Positions 1-8,761 of a stretch of 64,000 bases of DNA are shown in pieces; within the stretch, counting starts at the first letter, position 1; each line of letters opens with the position of its first letter. Source of the stretch: JBFFZF01 sp050732695 (lineage in GTDB: Bacteria; Gemmatimonadota; Gemmatimonadetes; Longimicrobiales; RSA9). A program made the position numbers and the translations under genes. Below the pieces are notes generated by a model. That model had not been told where the DNA came from and made no database searches. It worked only from the letters and a program-made list of their open reading frames with translations. The stretch is from assembly GCA_050732695.1 (NCBI GenBank), contig JBOHRL010000100.1, positions 62,001 to 126,000 on the forward strand, written 5' to 3'.

Positions 1-381
1 CACCGCACGGGCGATCTCGTACAGGAAGGGCCGGACGGGAATCTTGATTTCCTCGGTCGCAAGGACCGCCAGATCAAGGTGCGCGGGTATCGTGTGGAAC
101 TGGACGAAATCGAGGCCGCGCTCCTCCAGCATGAGGCGGTCGAGGCAGCTGCCGCGTTCCCGGTACCTGAACCCGATGGCAGCCAGCACATCGAAGCGGC
201 CGCGGTCCTGCGGGCGGGCGGCGAGGCCGAGGCGGGTGAGCTGATGCGATACGCCGCATCGCACCTGCCACCCTATGCCGTGCCCGAGCGAGTGGCCATC
301 CTGCGCGAGTTTCCGCGAACTTCGACCGACAAGATCGACCGCCTGCGGCTGCAAGCCATGGCCACCGGGGCGTCCGCGTAG
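1..381 (+). CDS. Discrete adenylation enzyme, C-terminal part (5' end outside window)
   Basis: This is the last 126 residues of an AMP-forming adenylation enzyme, open at the window edge. The visible part starts in motif A7 (HRTGDLV) and continues through A8 (GRKDRQIKVRGYR). It includes an A9-like segment (LPPYAVP) and ends with an A10-like Lys motif (STDKIDR). The enzyme is expected to activate an amino or other carboxylic acid as an acyl-AMP and load it on a carrier protein. There is no fused carrier domain; the next gene, one base downstream, is a free-standing carrier protein, so the two probably form a discrete loading pair for the NRPS that follows. The substrate cannot be read because the specificity region lies outside the window. 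Confidence 0.9.
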   Translation, partial: HRTGDLVQEGPDGNLDFLGRKDRQIKVRGYRVELDEIEAALLQHEAVEAAAAFPVPEPDGSQHIEAAAVLRAGGEAEAGELMRYAASHLPPYAVPERVAILREFPRTSTDKIDRLRLQAMATGASA

Positions 382-382
382 C

Positions 383-625
383 ATGAGAGACACCCTCAAG
401 CGTTTCATCGGTGAGCAACTGCTCAACGACGGGAAGGACCGCGTCGCCGACCAGGATGATCTCCTCGAAACCGGCATCGACTCCGTCGGCATGATGTCGC
501 TCGTTCTGTTCATTGAAGAGCACTGGAAGATCGCGGTGCCGCCCGAAGACGTGATCTTCGAGAACTTCCAGTCGGTAGCCAGAATCGAAGCGTATCTGAA
601 CGCACGGTTGCCAGCAGCCCGATGA
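383..625 (+). CDS. Free-standing acyl/peptidyl carrier protein
   Basis: An 80-residue carrier protein with the phosphopantetheine attachment site in GIDSVGMM (Ser34). The acidic helix region and total length fit a stand-alone ACP/PCP. I chose the ATG at 383 because it follows the adenylation gene stop by one base and leaves a carrier domain with no extension; a longer in-frame start inside the upstream gene is unlikely. The stop overlaps the next NRPS start as ATGA, so the two are probably translationally coupled. It is the likely acceptor of the building block activated by the preceding enzyme and the donor to the first condensation domain. Activation would need the phosphopantetheinyl transferase at 16339-17112. 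Confidence 0.92.
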   Translation: MRDTLKRFIGEQLLNDGKDRVADQDDLLETGIDSVGMMSLVLFIEEHWKIAVPPEDVIFENFQSVARIEAYLNARLPAAR

Positions 626-3600
626 GTCGCGATCTCGCAGCACCACGGCCGGACGCCGTTCGTCGCGGCCTGACCGCCAGCCAGCACCTGCTCTGGCTCG
701 GGCAACAGCTGCACCCGGACGCGCCACTCTACAACATGGCGCTCACGTTCGACATCCACGGCGCTCTCGATCCGCACCATTTCCGCCATGCCTTTCGTGC
801 ACTGCTCGAGCGAAGCGATTCCCTGTGCACGGTGCTTGACGTGCAGGATGGCCATCCGGTCCGGCGCGTGGCGGCACCTCCGCCCGAGCCGGTTGCCCGT
901 ATGGATCTATCGAACTCGGCCGATCCCGAGGCCGCGCTGGCTGGTTGGGTTTCGCAACGCGCGGCCCGGATGTTCGACCTGCGCGATCGACTCTACGATT
1001 GCACGCTCATCCGTCTGGCGGCGGACCGCCACGTGTGGTTCCTGAACCAGCACCACATCATCACGGATGCATGGTCGGCGGCGCTTGTGTACCGGGCGGT
1101 GGCGGACTTCTACGCTCGCTCGGTCGCGAACGATCTCGAACATGCAGCTGCCCTGCCATTGTTCGACGAGTACGCATCCCATGAAGCGACGTTCCGCGCT
1201 TCGCCGCTCTTTGCACGCATCCGTTCGTACTGGAGCGAGAAGCTCGTAACGCCCATTGCGCCGATTGCGCTGTACGGCAAGCGGCCTGGCCGCGATCGTA
1301 CTCATACAGTGCGTGTGACGCGAGCCATCGACGCTGTTGCGTCGCGGCGCGTGCGTGAGGAGGCTCAACGTCAGACGACCGGGCTGTTCACCGGTCATGC
1401 AGCCACGTTCAACCTGTTCGCCACCGTTCTTTTCGCATGGCTCCACCGGGTCAGCGGCCAGCGCCGGCTCGCGATCGGCACGCCATCACACAACCGGCCA
1501 ACGCAGGCACTCAAGAATACGATTGGTCTGCTCATCGAGGTCTTTCCATACGTCATCGAAATCGACGATGGCGAGACGTTTGCCTCCCTGTTCCGCAAGG
1601 TTCAGAACGAGACCGTCGCGTTCCTCCGGCACGCACAACCGGGCACGAGTTCCGCGGACGTAAACCGCGCATTCAACGTTCTCCTGAATTACATTCATGC
1701 CTCGTTTCCGCCCTTCGCGGGAATGCCAATGCGCTCCGAGTGGGTGCACGCGGGCCATGGTGATGCCGCCCACCATTTGCGCTTGCAGGTGCACGACTTC
1801 GATGCAGCCGGTCATTTCGTTCTGCATTTCGACTTCAATGCGGACCGATTCCACGAAGCCGAGCGGCGGGCCGCAGCCGATCACTATCTGAACGTGCTCG
1901 AGGCGTTCCTCGCCGACCCCTCCGCGTCGATCATGGGCGTGCCGCTCCTGTCTCGTGTCGAGGCGAGGGCCTGGGTCGACGCGACCAACCCGCGCCGGCA
2001 TCCGGGCCACACGCTGACCATCCTCGACCTCTTCAACGCGCAGGCCGAACGGACGCCTGATGCACCGGCAGTGGCAGATGGGCGCGGCACGATCACATAC
2101 CGTGAGTTGCATGCCCGGGTCCGGCGCATGGCAGAGCGTCTGACGACCGCTGGCGCCGGCCCGGGCACGATGGTCGCCCTGCATCTCCCGCGCTCGAGCG
2201 ACGCGATCGCGGCGATTCTCGGAGTTCTCGAATCCGGTGCGGCTTACGTCCCGCTCGCCGCCGAAGACCCGCAGGAACGGCATCGCACCATTCTACGCGA
2301 TGCAAAGGTGGAACTCATCCTGACGGCTCCGGCCGGTCGCGCGAGCAGTATCGCGGACGCGGCAGCGGATACTCGGGCGGTATTGCTGAATGGAACCGAT
2401 GATGGCAGGCGGATCGAGGAACCGCTGCGTCATGGCATCGCACGACGTCCGCGACCGGGCGATGTAGCGTACGTTCTCCATACGTCCGGCTCGACCGGGT
2501 CTCCGAAGGGAGTCGTCATCGAGCATGGCGCGCTCGCGAACTACGTTTTATGGGCACGGCGTCTGTACGCGGGTGAAGCGCCGGCGGATTTTGCTCTGTT
2601 TACGTCGCTTGCGGTCGATCTCACCGTCACGTCGCTCTTCGTGCCGTTGATTTCGGGTGGTTGCGTCCGCGTCTATGACGACGAGGACAACGGTGTTTCC
2701 GTTTTGCTGCGCGTGCTCGAAGAGGATGCCGTCGACGTGGTCAAGCTCACGCCTTCGCACCTCTCTCTTCTGAGTGGCCGATCGTTTCCGGCGAGGCGTA
2801 TCCGTACGGTCATTGTGGGCGGCGAGGAGTTGCGCACGGATCAGGCGCAAGCGGCGCTCCGCTCATTGCGGCGGGACCTTCAGATTTACAACGAGTATGG
2901 CCCGACCGAGGTCACCGTCGGCTGTATGATCCACCGTTATGATCCGATGCGCGACAGCGGGGAGACGGTTCCGATCGGTGCGCCCGCAGCAAGCGCCCGC
3001 ATCGTTCTGCTCGACGAAGCGTCGAACATCGTGCCGGCGGGTGTAATCGGCGAGATCTGCATTGGCGGACCCGGCCTCGCGCGTGGCTATCTGCATCGCC
3101 CGGCCCTGACGGCCGCGCGGTTTATCGCCGATCCGCTTCTCCCGGATGAACGCCTCTATCGGTCCGGCGATCTCGGGCGCTGGCGAAACGATGGTGTCAT
3201 GGAGTACCTCGGCCGGATCGACCAGCAGGTCAAGGTTCGTGGCGTGCGCATCGAGCCCGGCGAAATCGAAGCAGCGCTTCTCGCGCATCCGGGCATCACG
3301 GCGGCCGTCGTCGATGCCATCCGCATCGTGCCGTCCTCCAGCGCCACGGTGCACTTCTGTTCGCGCTGTGGCCTGCCGTCGAACTATCCGGGCGTCCGCT
3401 ACGACACGGCCGGCGTGTGCAACCTGTGCCTGCGGTTCGATGGCTATCGTGATAAGGTGAGACGATACTTTCGCACACTGGCCGATCTGCGCAACGAGAT
3501 CACGGCCGCACGCCAGCGGCGTCGCGGCACCCATGATTGCCTCATGCTGCTGAGTGGCGGCAAGGACAGCACGTACGCGTTGAGCCGTCTTGTGGACATG

Positions 3601-4857
3601 GGGGCGCGGGTCATGGCGTTCACGTTGGACAACGGGTATCTGTCGGAAGGCGCGAAAGCCAACATCCGGCGTGTTACAGGGCAGCTCGGCGTTCCGCACG
3701 TGTTCGGCTCCACACCGGCCATGAACGCCATCTTTGTGGACAGTCTCAAGCGGCACAGCAACGTCTGCAACGGCTGCTTCAAGACCCTTTATACACTGGG
3801 GGCGCGATTCGCTCGCGAAAAGGGCATCCCGCTCGTGGTCACGGGTCTGTCCCGCGGCCAGTTCTTCGAGACACGGCTCACCGAAGAATTGTTCCTCGAT
3901 GAGACTGTCGACAGTGACCGCATCGATCGCATCATCCTCGCAGCCCGCAAGGCCTACCATCGCACAGACGATGCAGTCGCCGAGCTGCTCGAGACCGATG
4001 ACTTCCGGCAGGATGCGATCTTCGAGGAAGTCACGTTCCTCGATTTCTACCGGTACTGCGATGTCGGGCTCGACGAGATGCTCGAGTACCTTGCGCAGCA
4101 CGTGCCGTGGATTCGACCCTCCGACACGGGGCGTTCGAGCAACTGCCTGATCAATCAGGCCGGCATCTTCGTGCATCTGGGCGAGCGCGGTTTTCATAAC
4201 TACGCGTTCCCATACAGCTGGGACGTGCGCATGGGCCACAAACAGCGGGACGCGGCGCTCGCCGAGTTGCGCGATGACATCGATCCGTACGAAGTCCGTC
4301 GCATTCTGGCCGAGGTCGGCTACGATGCACCGGTCGCGACCTCGACTCATGACGTCGACGTCCGACTCGTCGGTTACTATGTCGCGAACGCGCCATTGAC
4401 TCTGGAATCGCTGCGCGCTCACCTGGCCCGGCGTCTGCCGGAATCCATGATCCCGCAGCATCTCGTATGGCTGGACCGCATCCCGCTCCTGCCTGGCGGC
4501 AAGGTGGACCGTAGAGGGCTGCCCGACCCGGACGGCGCACGACCTCTCCTGCCAACCGCCTATGTCCCGCCGCGCACACCGCTGGAAGAGCGCATCGCCC
4601 GCATCTGGGCCGACGTTCTCCGTCTCGAACGCGTAGGCGCAGAGGATGCCTTTCTCGAGTTGGGTGGCAATTCTCTGCTTGCGATCCGGGTCATCGCACG
4701 CGTCAATCAGGCGTTTGGTGTCGATCTGCCATTGCGTAGCGCGTTCGAGGCATCAACGGTTGCCGCGCTCGCGCATTTCGTCGAGGCTGCGTTGCTCGCC
4801 GAGATAGCGGAAATGACCGATGAGGAGGCGGAACGTCTGGCCGTGCGCGGACCGTGA
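622..4857 (+). CDS. NRPS module C-A(interrupted by PP-loop domain)-PCP
   Basis: A 1411-residue NRPS module. Residues ~15-450 form a condensation domain with the catalytic HHIITD motif (His144, His145, Asp149). Residues ~465-900 are an adenylation core with A3 TSGSTGSPKG (from 621), A5 NEYGPTE (757) and A8 GRIDQQVKVRG. Residues ~905-1245 are a foreign domain (see 3334-4354). The adenylation fold then resumes with A9 LPESMIP and an A10 GGKVDR motif (Lys1294), followed by a PCP with Ser1351 (LGGNSLL). Aligned by eye to GrsA, the specificity residues are D666 L667 T670 K708 I731 G733 E758 V766 G767, the known asparagine-type code. The upstream C domain suggests the free carrier protein is its donor. 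Start and stop overlap both neighbours by 4 nt. Confidence 0.96.
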   Translation: MSRDLAAPRPDAVRRGLTASQHLLWLGQQLHPDAPLYNMALTFDIHGALDPHHFRHAFRALLERSDSLCTVLDVQDGHPVRRVAAPPPEPVARMDLSNSADPEAALAGWVSQRAARMFDLRDRLYDCTLIRLAADRHVWFLNQHHIITDAWSAALVYRAVADFYARSVANDLEHAAALPLFDEYASHEATFRASPLFARIRSYWSEKLVTPIAPIALYGKRPGRDRTHTVRVTRAIDAVASRRVREEAQRQTTGLFTGHAATFNLFATVLFAWLHRVSGQRRLAIGTPSHNRPTQALKNTIGLLIEVFPYVIEIDDGETFASLFRKVQNETVAFLRHAQPGTSSADVNRAFNVLLNYIHASFPPFAGMPMRSEWVHAGHGDAAHHLRLQVHDFDAAGHFVLHFDFNADRFHEAERRAAADHYLNVLEAFLADPSASIMGVPLLSRVEARAWVDATNPRRHPGHTLTILDLFNAQAERTPDAPAVADGRGTITYRELHARVRRMAERLTTAGAGPGTMVALHLPRSSDAIAAILGVLESGAAYVPLAAEDPQERHRTILRDAKVELILTAPAGRASSIADAAADTRAVLLNGTDDGRRIEEPLRHGIARRPRPGDVAYVLHTSGSTGSPKGVVIEHGALANYVLWARRLYAGEAPADFALFTSLAVDLTVTSLFVPLISGGCVRVYDDEDNGVSVLLRVLEEDAVDVVKLTPSHLSLLSGRSFPARRIRTVIVGGEELRTDQAQAALRSLRRDLQIYNEYGPTEVTVGCMIHRYDPMRDSGETVPIGAPAASARIVLLDEASNIVPAGVIGEICIGGPGLARGYLHRPALTAARFIADPLLPDERLYRSGDLGRWRNDGVMEYLGRIDQQVKVRGVRIEPGEIEAALLAHPGITAAVVDAIRIVPSSSATVHFCSRCGLPSNYPGVRYDTAGVCNLCLRFDGYRDKVRRYFRTLADLRNEITAARQRRRGTHDCLMLLSGGKDSTYALSRLVDMGARVMAFTLDNGYLSEGAKANIRRVTGQLGVPHVFGSTPAMNAIFVDSLKRHSNVCNGCFKTLYTLGARFAREKGIPLVVTGLSRGQFFETRLTEELFLDETVDSDRIDRIILAARKAYHRTDDAVAELLETDDFRQDAIFEEVTFLDFYRYCDVGLDEMLEYLAQHVPWIRPSDTGRSSNCLINQAGIFVHLGERGFHNYAFPYSWDVRMGHKQRDAALAELRDDIDPYEVRRILAEVGYDAPVATSTHDVDVRLVGYYVANAPLTLESLRAHLARRLPESMIPQHLVWLDRIPLLPGGKVDRRGLPDPDGARPLLPTAYVPPRTPLEERIARIWADVLRLERVGAEDAFLELGGNSLLAIRVIARVNQAFGVDLPLRSAFEASTVAALAHFVEAALLAEIAEMTDEEAERLAVRGP
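3334..4354 (+). other. PP-loop (AANH/amidotransferase-like) domain inserted in the A domain
   Basis: This is the segment encoding about residues 905-1245 of the first NRPS. It opens with a four-cysteine zinc ribbon (Cys913, Cys916, Cys933, Cys936; CSRC...GVCNLC) and then carries the PP-loop SGGKDS at residues 978-983. A further CNGC pair lies about 70 residues later. The order CxxC-(P/Y)PG-GVCNxC-SGGKDS is that of the N-acetyl-sugar amidotransferase family (WbpG-like), which uses ATP to activate a carbonyl oxygen for replacement. Boundaries are by eye, from loss and recovery of adenylation C-subdomain similarity. What it modifies is unknown. Candidates are side-chain amidation or thio-/amidine modification of the Asn or Asp residue. 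Confidence 0.9.
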
Positions 4858-7800
4858 GCAGTTCACACGAGCCGGCGAAGCACGGTCCCCTTTCCGCCGC
4901 AAAGCAGGCGTTGCTCGAAGAACGAATGCGCGGCCGGAGCGGGCCCGAACCCGCAATCCGGCGCAGCCAGGGTCTCGGGCCTCCCGTCCTTTCGCCAGGC
5001 CAGCAGCGGCTCTGGTTCCTTCACCAGCTCGCGCCCGAAAGTGCGGCCTACACGATGTTCGATGCGCGCCGATTCAGCGGGCCGATCGATGACGGCGCAT
5101 TGCGCCGCAGCCTGGCCGGCGTCGTACAGCGCCACGAGATCCTGCGCACCTGCTATGCGACGCACGATGGCCGCCCCACTGCGATCGTGTACCCGAACGC
5201 GGTCGTCGGATTCGAAACGATCGCCCTGGACTCCGGACCTGGCGCGGAGCCCGAGCGTGTTTCAGCAGCCGAGCCAGACGACGGCCAGGCCGAGTCCGAC
5301 CCGCTCGCCCGGCTGCGCCCTGCACACGAGCACGCCGCCGCGTTCGTCCGGCGGCCGTTCGACCTGCACGCCGGTCCGGTCTTACGCGCCGCGCTGATCC
5401 GTCTCGATCCTCGCGATCATGTCTTCGTGATCGCCGTGCACCACATCGCGTGCGATGAGTGGTCGCTCGACGTGATCTGGCGCGAACTCGCCGTGCTGTA
5501 CACTGCGCATGCCGAAGGGCGGCCGCCCCTGCTCGAAGAACCTGGCCTCCAGTACCGTGATTTTGCTCACTGGCAGGTAGAGCGCCTGACTGCACGTGGC
5601 GTGACCGGCGCCGCGAACGCAGCGCCCGGCGAGGACGCAACACATCTCGACTACTGGCGGACCACGCTCGCCGGCACGCCGGCCGTGTTCGAGCTGCCAG
5701 CCGATCGAGTACCACCGGCACGGCGCTCATTCCACGGCGGTCTTGTGGCCGAGCGCATTGCTGCCGGGCTCGCCGCTTCTCTCCACGCACTCGCGCGCAG
5801 CAGCCGCACCACCAGCTTCGTCCTGCACTTCACCGCGTTCAACGTGCTCCTGCACCGCTATACAGGAGAAACGGATTTCGTCGTCGGCGTTCCTGCCACC
5901 GGAAGGAACCGGGCGGAACTCGAATCCGTCGTCGGTTTCTTCCTGAATACACTGCCGCTCCGCATGGATCTCTCCGGTGACCCGCCCTTTCGGGAGCTGC
6001 TGCGCCGCGTCCACGCATCGTTCCTCGATGCCGTCACGCATCAGGACACACCGTTCGAAGCCATTGTCGATACCATCGCACCACACCGGCAGCTGAACCA
6101 GAACCCGCTCTTCTCCGTGATGTTCGTGGACAGGGGCGAGACAGCGCCGGTTTCCTTCGGTGACCTGATTACGGCCAGCCGTTTCCATCTCAGTACCGGC
6201 ACGGCAAAATTCGACCTGACCTTGTTTGCGGGCAGCAGCGAACGTGGTCTCGAGACAATGATCGAGTACGATGCCGATCGTTTCGAATCTTCGACTGCGA
6301 CCCGGATGCTCGGGCATTATCATACCTTGTTGGCCTCCGCATGCGCCGATCCGGACTGCCGGATTTCAAGGCTGCCGCTCGCCTCACGCACCGAGCGGCA
6401 ACGCATCGATGAATGGAGTCGCGGCCCTGCGCTGAACGGCGAGCCGAAGCCGGTGCACGACCAGTTCCGGGCACGCGTGCAAGACAGCGCGAACAGCGTC
6501 GCGACCGCGACGGACCATGGATCGCTCAGTTATGCCCGCCTCGGCGCGCACGCTGCCTCGATTGCCCGCCAGCTTCTCGCGTGCGGGGTAGACCCGAATG
6601 AGCGCGTTGCACTGTGCGCGGACCGGTCACCGGAGATGATTGCGGGGATTCTCGGCATTCTCGAGGCCGGCGCCGCGTACGTTCCGCTCGATCCTGTGTA
6701 CCCGCGTGCACGGCACGACTTTGCCGTTGCAGACACCGGCGTGCGCATCGTACTGGCGACGCGGACCCGTGCCGGGCAGCTACCAGCCACCAGCCGCGTT
6801 CTGTTGCTCGACGCAGACGACGCGGATCAACCCGACGCTTCCGGGCCGAGCCCGTCGCTGCACGCGGTGGATCCGGACGACCACTTGGATGCTGCCAACG
6901 TCTCGCTGACGAATACGGCGTATGTGCTTCACACGTCGGGCTCGACCGGTGCGCCCAGAGGTGTGGTCGTCACGCACCGCAATCTCGCGTGTTCGACGGA
7001 TGCCCGCAGCATCGCATATCCGGAGCCGCCAGCGGTGTTCATGCTCCTGTCATCGTTTGCGTTCGACAGTTCCGTGGCCGGCATTTTCTGGACGCTTGCG
7101 ACCGGCGGGACACTCGCATTGCCACCACAGCGCATCGAACAGGATGTCCACGCGCTGGCGGCCTTCATTGCGCGGCATTCGGTTACACACACGCTGTGCC
7201 TGCCCTCGCTCTGGGAAGCGATCCTCGAGCATGCGCCGCCCGCGGCGCTGCGCACGCTACGGACGGTGATTGTCGCGGGTGACGCTTGCTCCGCGCGACT
7301 CATCGGCCGGCACTACGACGTGTGTCCAGATGTTGCGTTGTGGAATGAGTACGGCCCGACGGAAGCAACCGTGTGGAGCACCGTGTACGCGATTCCGCGC
7401 GGTTTCGAGGGCACACGAGTCCCCATTGGCCGGCCCGTGGCCGGCGTGCGCGTTCACGTCCTCGAGCCAGGCGGCGAACCCGCGCCCATTGGCGTACCGG
7501 GCGAACTGTACATTGGCGGTCCCGGCATTGCTGCCGGTTACGCCGATCGGCCGGATGAGACGGCTCGCTGCTTCGTGCCCGACCCGTTCGGCGATTCCGG
7601 CGCCCGGCTCTACCGCACGGGCGACCGCGCACGTTGGCGGGAGGACGGCCTGCTCGAGTTTCTGGGCCGCATCGATCGGCAGGTGAAGATCCGCGGATAT
7701 CGCATCGAACCCGGCGAGATCGAGTCCGTACTTCGGCAACACCCCGGCGTGCGCGAGAGCGTTGTCGCCGTTCGCGCCGTGTCCGCAGCCTCGACTGCCG

Positions 7801-7973
7801 CGAACGACATCGATGGTCTGGTCGATGCGCTGAGTGCCATGGACGCACCCGATGCGAAGCGCATCCTCGAGGTCGTCGAGCAGCTGTCGTCCGGGCAGAA
7901 TCCCAACGGGCAACCGGACGTTGGGGAATCGTCGCAAGACTCGCGAGTGGGCGAGAGAGCGTTGCCGCGATGA
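4854..7973 (+). CDS. NRPS C-A protein lacking the end of the A domain
   Basis: A 1039-residue protein starting with GTG inside a GTGA overlap with the previous stop. Residues ~45-480 are a condensation domain with intact HHIACDEW (His196, His197, Asp201). Residues ~530-985 are an adenylation core with A3 TSGSTGAPRG, A5 NEYGPTE and A8 GRIDRQVKIRGYR, reaching the strand VRESVVAVRA. The protein then runs into a low-similarity tail and stops. There is no A9, no A10 lysine and no PCP. Those missing parts are encoded two genes downstream (8758-10872), with a methyltransferase gene between. Specificity residues read approximately D-S-A-C-I-A-E-V-W, which I cannot assign. Activity presumably requires assembly with the downstream proteins. 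Confidence 0.95.
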   Translation: MSSSHEPAKHGPLSAAKQALLEERMRGRSGPEPAIRRSQGLGPPVLSPGQQRLWFLHQLAPESAAYTMFDARRFSGPIDDGALRRSLAGVVQRHEILRTCYATHDGRPTAIVYPNAVVGFETIALDSGPGAEPERVSAAEPDDGQAESDPLARLRPAHEHAAAFVRRPFDLHAGPVLRAALIRLDPRDHVFVIAVHHIACDEWSLDVIWRELAVLYTAHAEGRPPLLEEPGLQYRDFAHWQVERLTARGVTGAANAAPGEDATHLDYWRTTLAGTPAVFELPADRVPPARRSFHGGLVAERIAAGLAASLHALARSSRTTSFVLHFTAFNVLLHRYTGETDFVVGVPATGRNRAELESVVGFFLNTLPLRMDLSGDPPFRELLRRVHASFLDAVTHQDTPFEAIVDTIAPHRQLNQNPLFSVMFVDRGETAPVSFGDLITASRFHLSTGTAKFDLTLFAGSSERGLETMIEYDADRFESSTATRMLGHYHTLLASACADPDCRISRLPLASRTERQRIDEWSRGPALNGEPKPVHDQFRARVQDSANSVATATDHGSLSYARLGAHAASIARQLLACGVDPNERVALCADRSPEMIAGILGILEAGAAYVPLDPVYPRARHDFAVADTGVRIVLATRTRAGQLPATSRVLLLDADDADQPDASGPSPSLHAVDPDDHLDAANVSLTNTAYVLHTSGSTGAPRGVVVTHRNLACSTDARSIAYPEPPAVFMLLSSFAFDSSVAGIFWTLATGGTLALPPQRIEQDVHALAAFIARHSVTHTLCLPSLWEAILEHAPPAALRTLRTVIVAGDACSARLIGRHYDVCPDVALWNEYGPTEATVWSTVYAIPRGFEGTRVPIGRPVAGVRVHVLEPGGEPAPIGVPGELYIGGPGIAAGYADRPDETARCFVPDPFGDSGARLYRTGDRARWREDGLLEFLGRIDRQVKIRGYRIEPGEIESVLRQHPGVRESVVAVRAVSAASTAANDIDGLVDALSAMDAPDAKRILEVVEQLSSGQNPNGQPDVGESSQDSRVGERALPR

Positions 7974-8761
7974 GGCGGCTCCGGCGTCACGATGGGTTCG
8001 AGGTCGAAGTGCGCATTGCGCGCGACGACTTCATCCGTCCGCCGCGTGAGTCGCAGCGCAACTGGCTCGTGAATCGGGCTATTACAGAATTCGCCGAAGA
8101 TCTGCGTCACCTCGACGCTGTCTCGCGCCGGTTCGTTGCCGGCCGCGAGCGCGCCAATCTGCCGGATCGCGCGACCGCGCCGCTTTGCGATGATGAGATC
8201 ATGGAGGATTGGCAGATTCCCGTCATGAAGGCGATGGCGCGCCTCGCCGCGTCGTCACATGGTGACGTCCTCGAGATCGGGTTCGGTCGCGGCGTCTCGG
8301 CTTCGTTCCTTCAGGAGGCCGGCGTTCGTTCGCACACGATCGTTGAATGCAACCCCAGTGTGATCGATCGCTTCGACGTCTGGCGCGCTGCACTGGCCGC
8401 ACCGTCTGACATCTGTCTGATCGAGGGACGCTGGCAGGACGTCACCGAGCGGTTCACCAGCTACGACGCCATCTTCTTTCATACGTACCCGCTCGACGAG
8501 GAGGAATACGCCGATACCGTGGTCAGGAGCGTCACGTTCGCAGAACACTTCTTTCCCGTCGCGGCCCGGCATCTCCGGCCCGGCGGCGTTTTCACGTACC
8601 TGACGAATGAGGCCGATTCGATCAGTCGAGCCCACCAGCGACTCCTCCTCGAACATTTCGTCGAGTTCAGAATGCTACGCATCGGCCCGCTTGCATTGCC
8701 TGAAGACAGTGCGGACGACCTGTGGGCGGATTCGATGGTCGTGATCGGAGCGCTCCGATGA
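7970..8761 (+). CDS. GAMT-like SAM-dependent methyltransferase between two halves of an A domain
   Basis: A 263-residue methyltransferase. It has a SAM-binding motif EIGFGRG, the acidic-strand segment IVECNP, and FFHTYPLDEEEY before RPGGVFTYL. This pattern, with DWQIPVM upstream, is that of guanidinoacetate N-methyltransferase and the related Rmt2 arginine methyltransferases. In GAMT the equivalent of FHTYPL is YDTYPL, with an Asp that contacts the guanidino group; here that position is His, so the substrate is probably different. The start is the ATG in an ATGA overlap with the upstream NRPS, and its stop overlaps the next NRPS start in the same way. By position it replaces the methyltransferase domain usually embedded between A8 and A9 of interrupted A domains. 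Confidence 0.88.
   Translation: MRRLRRHDGFEVEVRIARDDFIRPPRESQRNWLVNRAITEFAEDLRHLDAVSRRFVAGRERANLPDRATAPLCDDEIMEDWQIPVMKAMARLAASSHGDVLEIGFGRGVSASFLQEAGVRSHTIVECNPSVIDRFDVWRAALAAPSDICLIEGRWQDVTERFTSYDAIFFHTYPLDEEEYADTVVRSVTFAEHFFPVAARHLRPGGVFTYLTNEADSISRAHQRLLLEHFVEFRMLRIGPLALPEDSADDLWADSMVVIGALR

Noticed and set aside
2863..4461. Long minus-strand open frame (532 residues) opposite the first NRPS
   Set aside because: It has no recognisable domain and mirrors the high-GC third-position bias of the NRPS gene on the plus strand.
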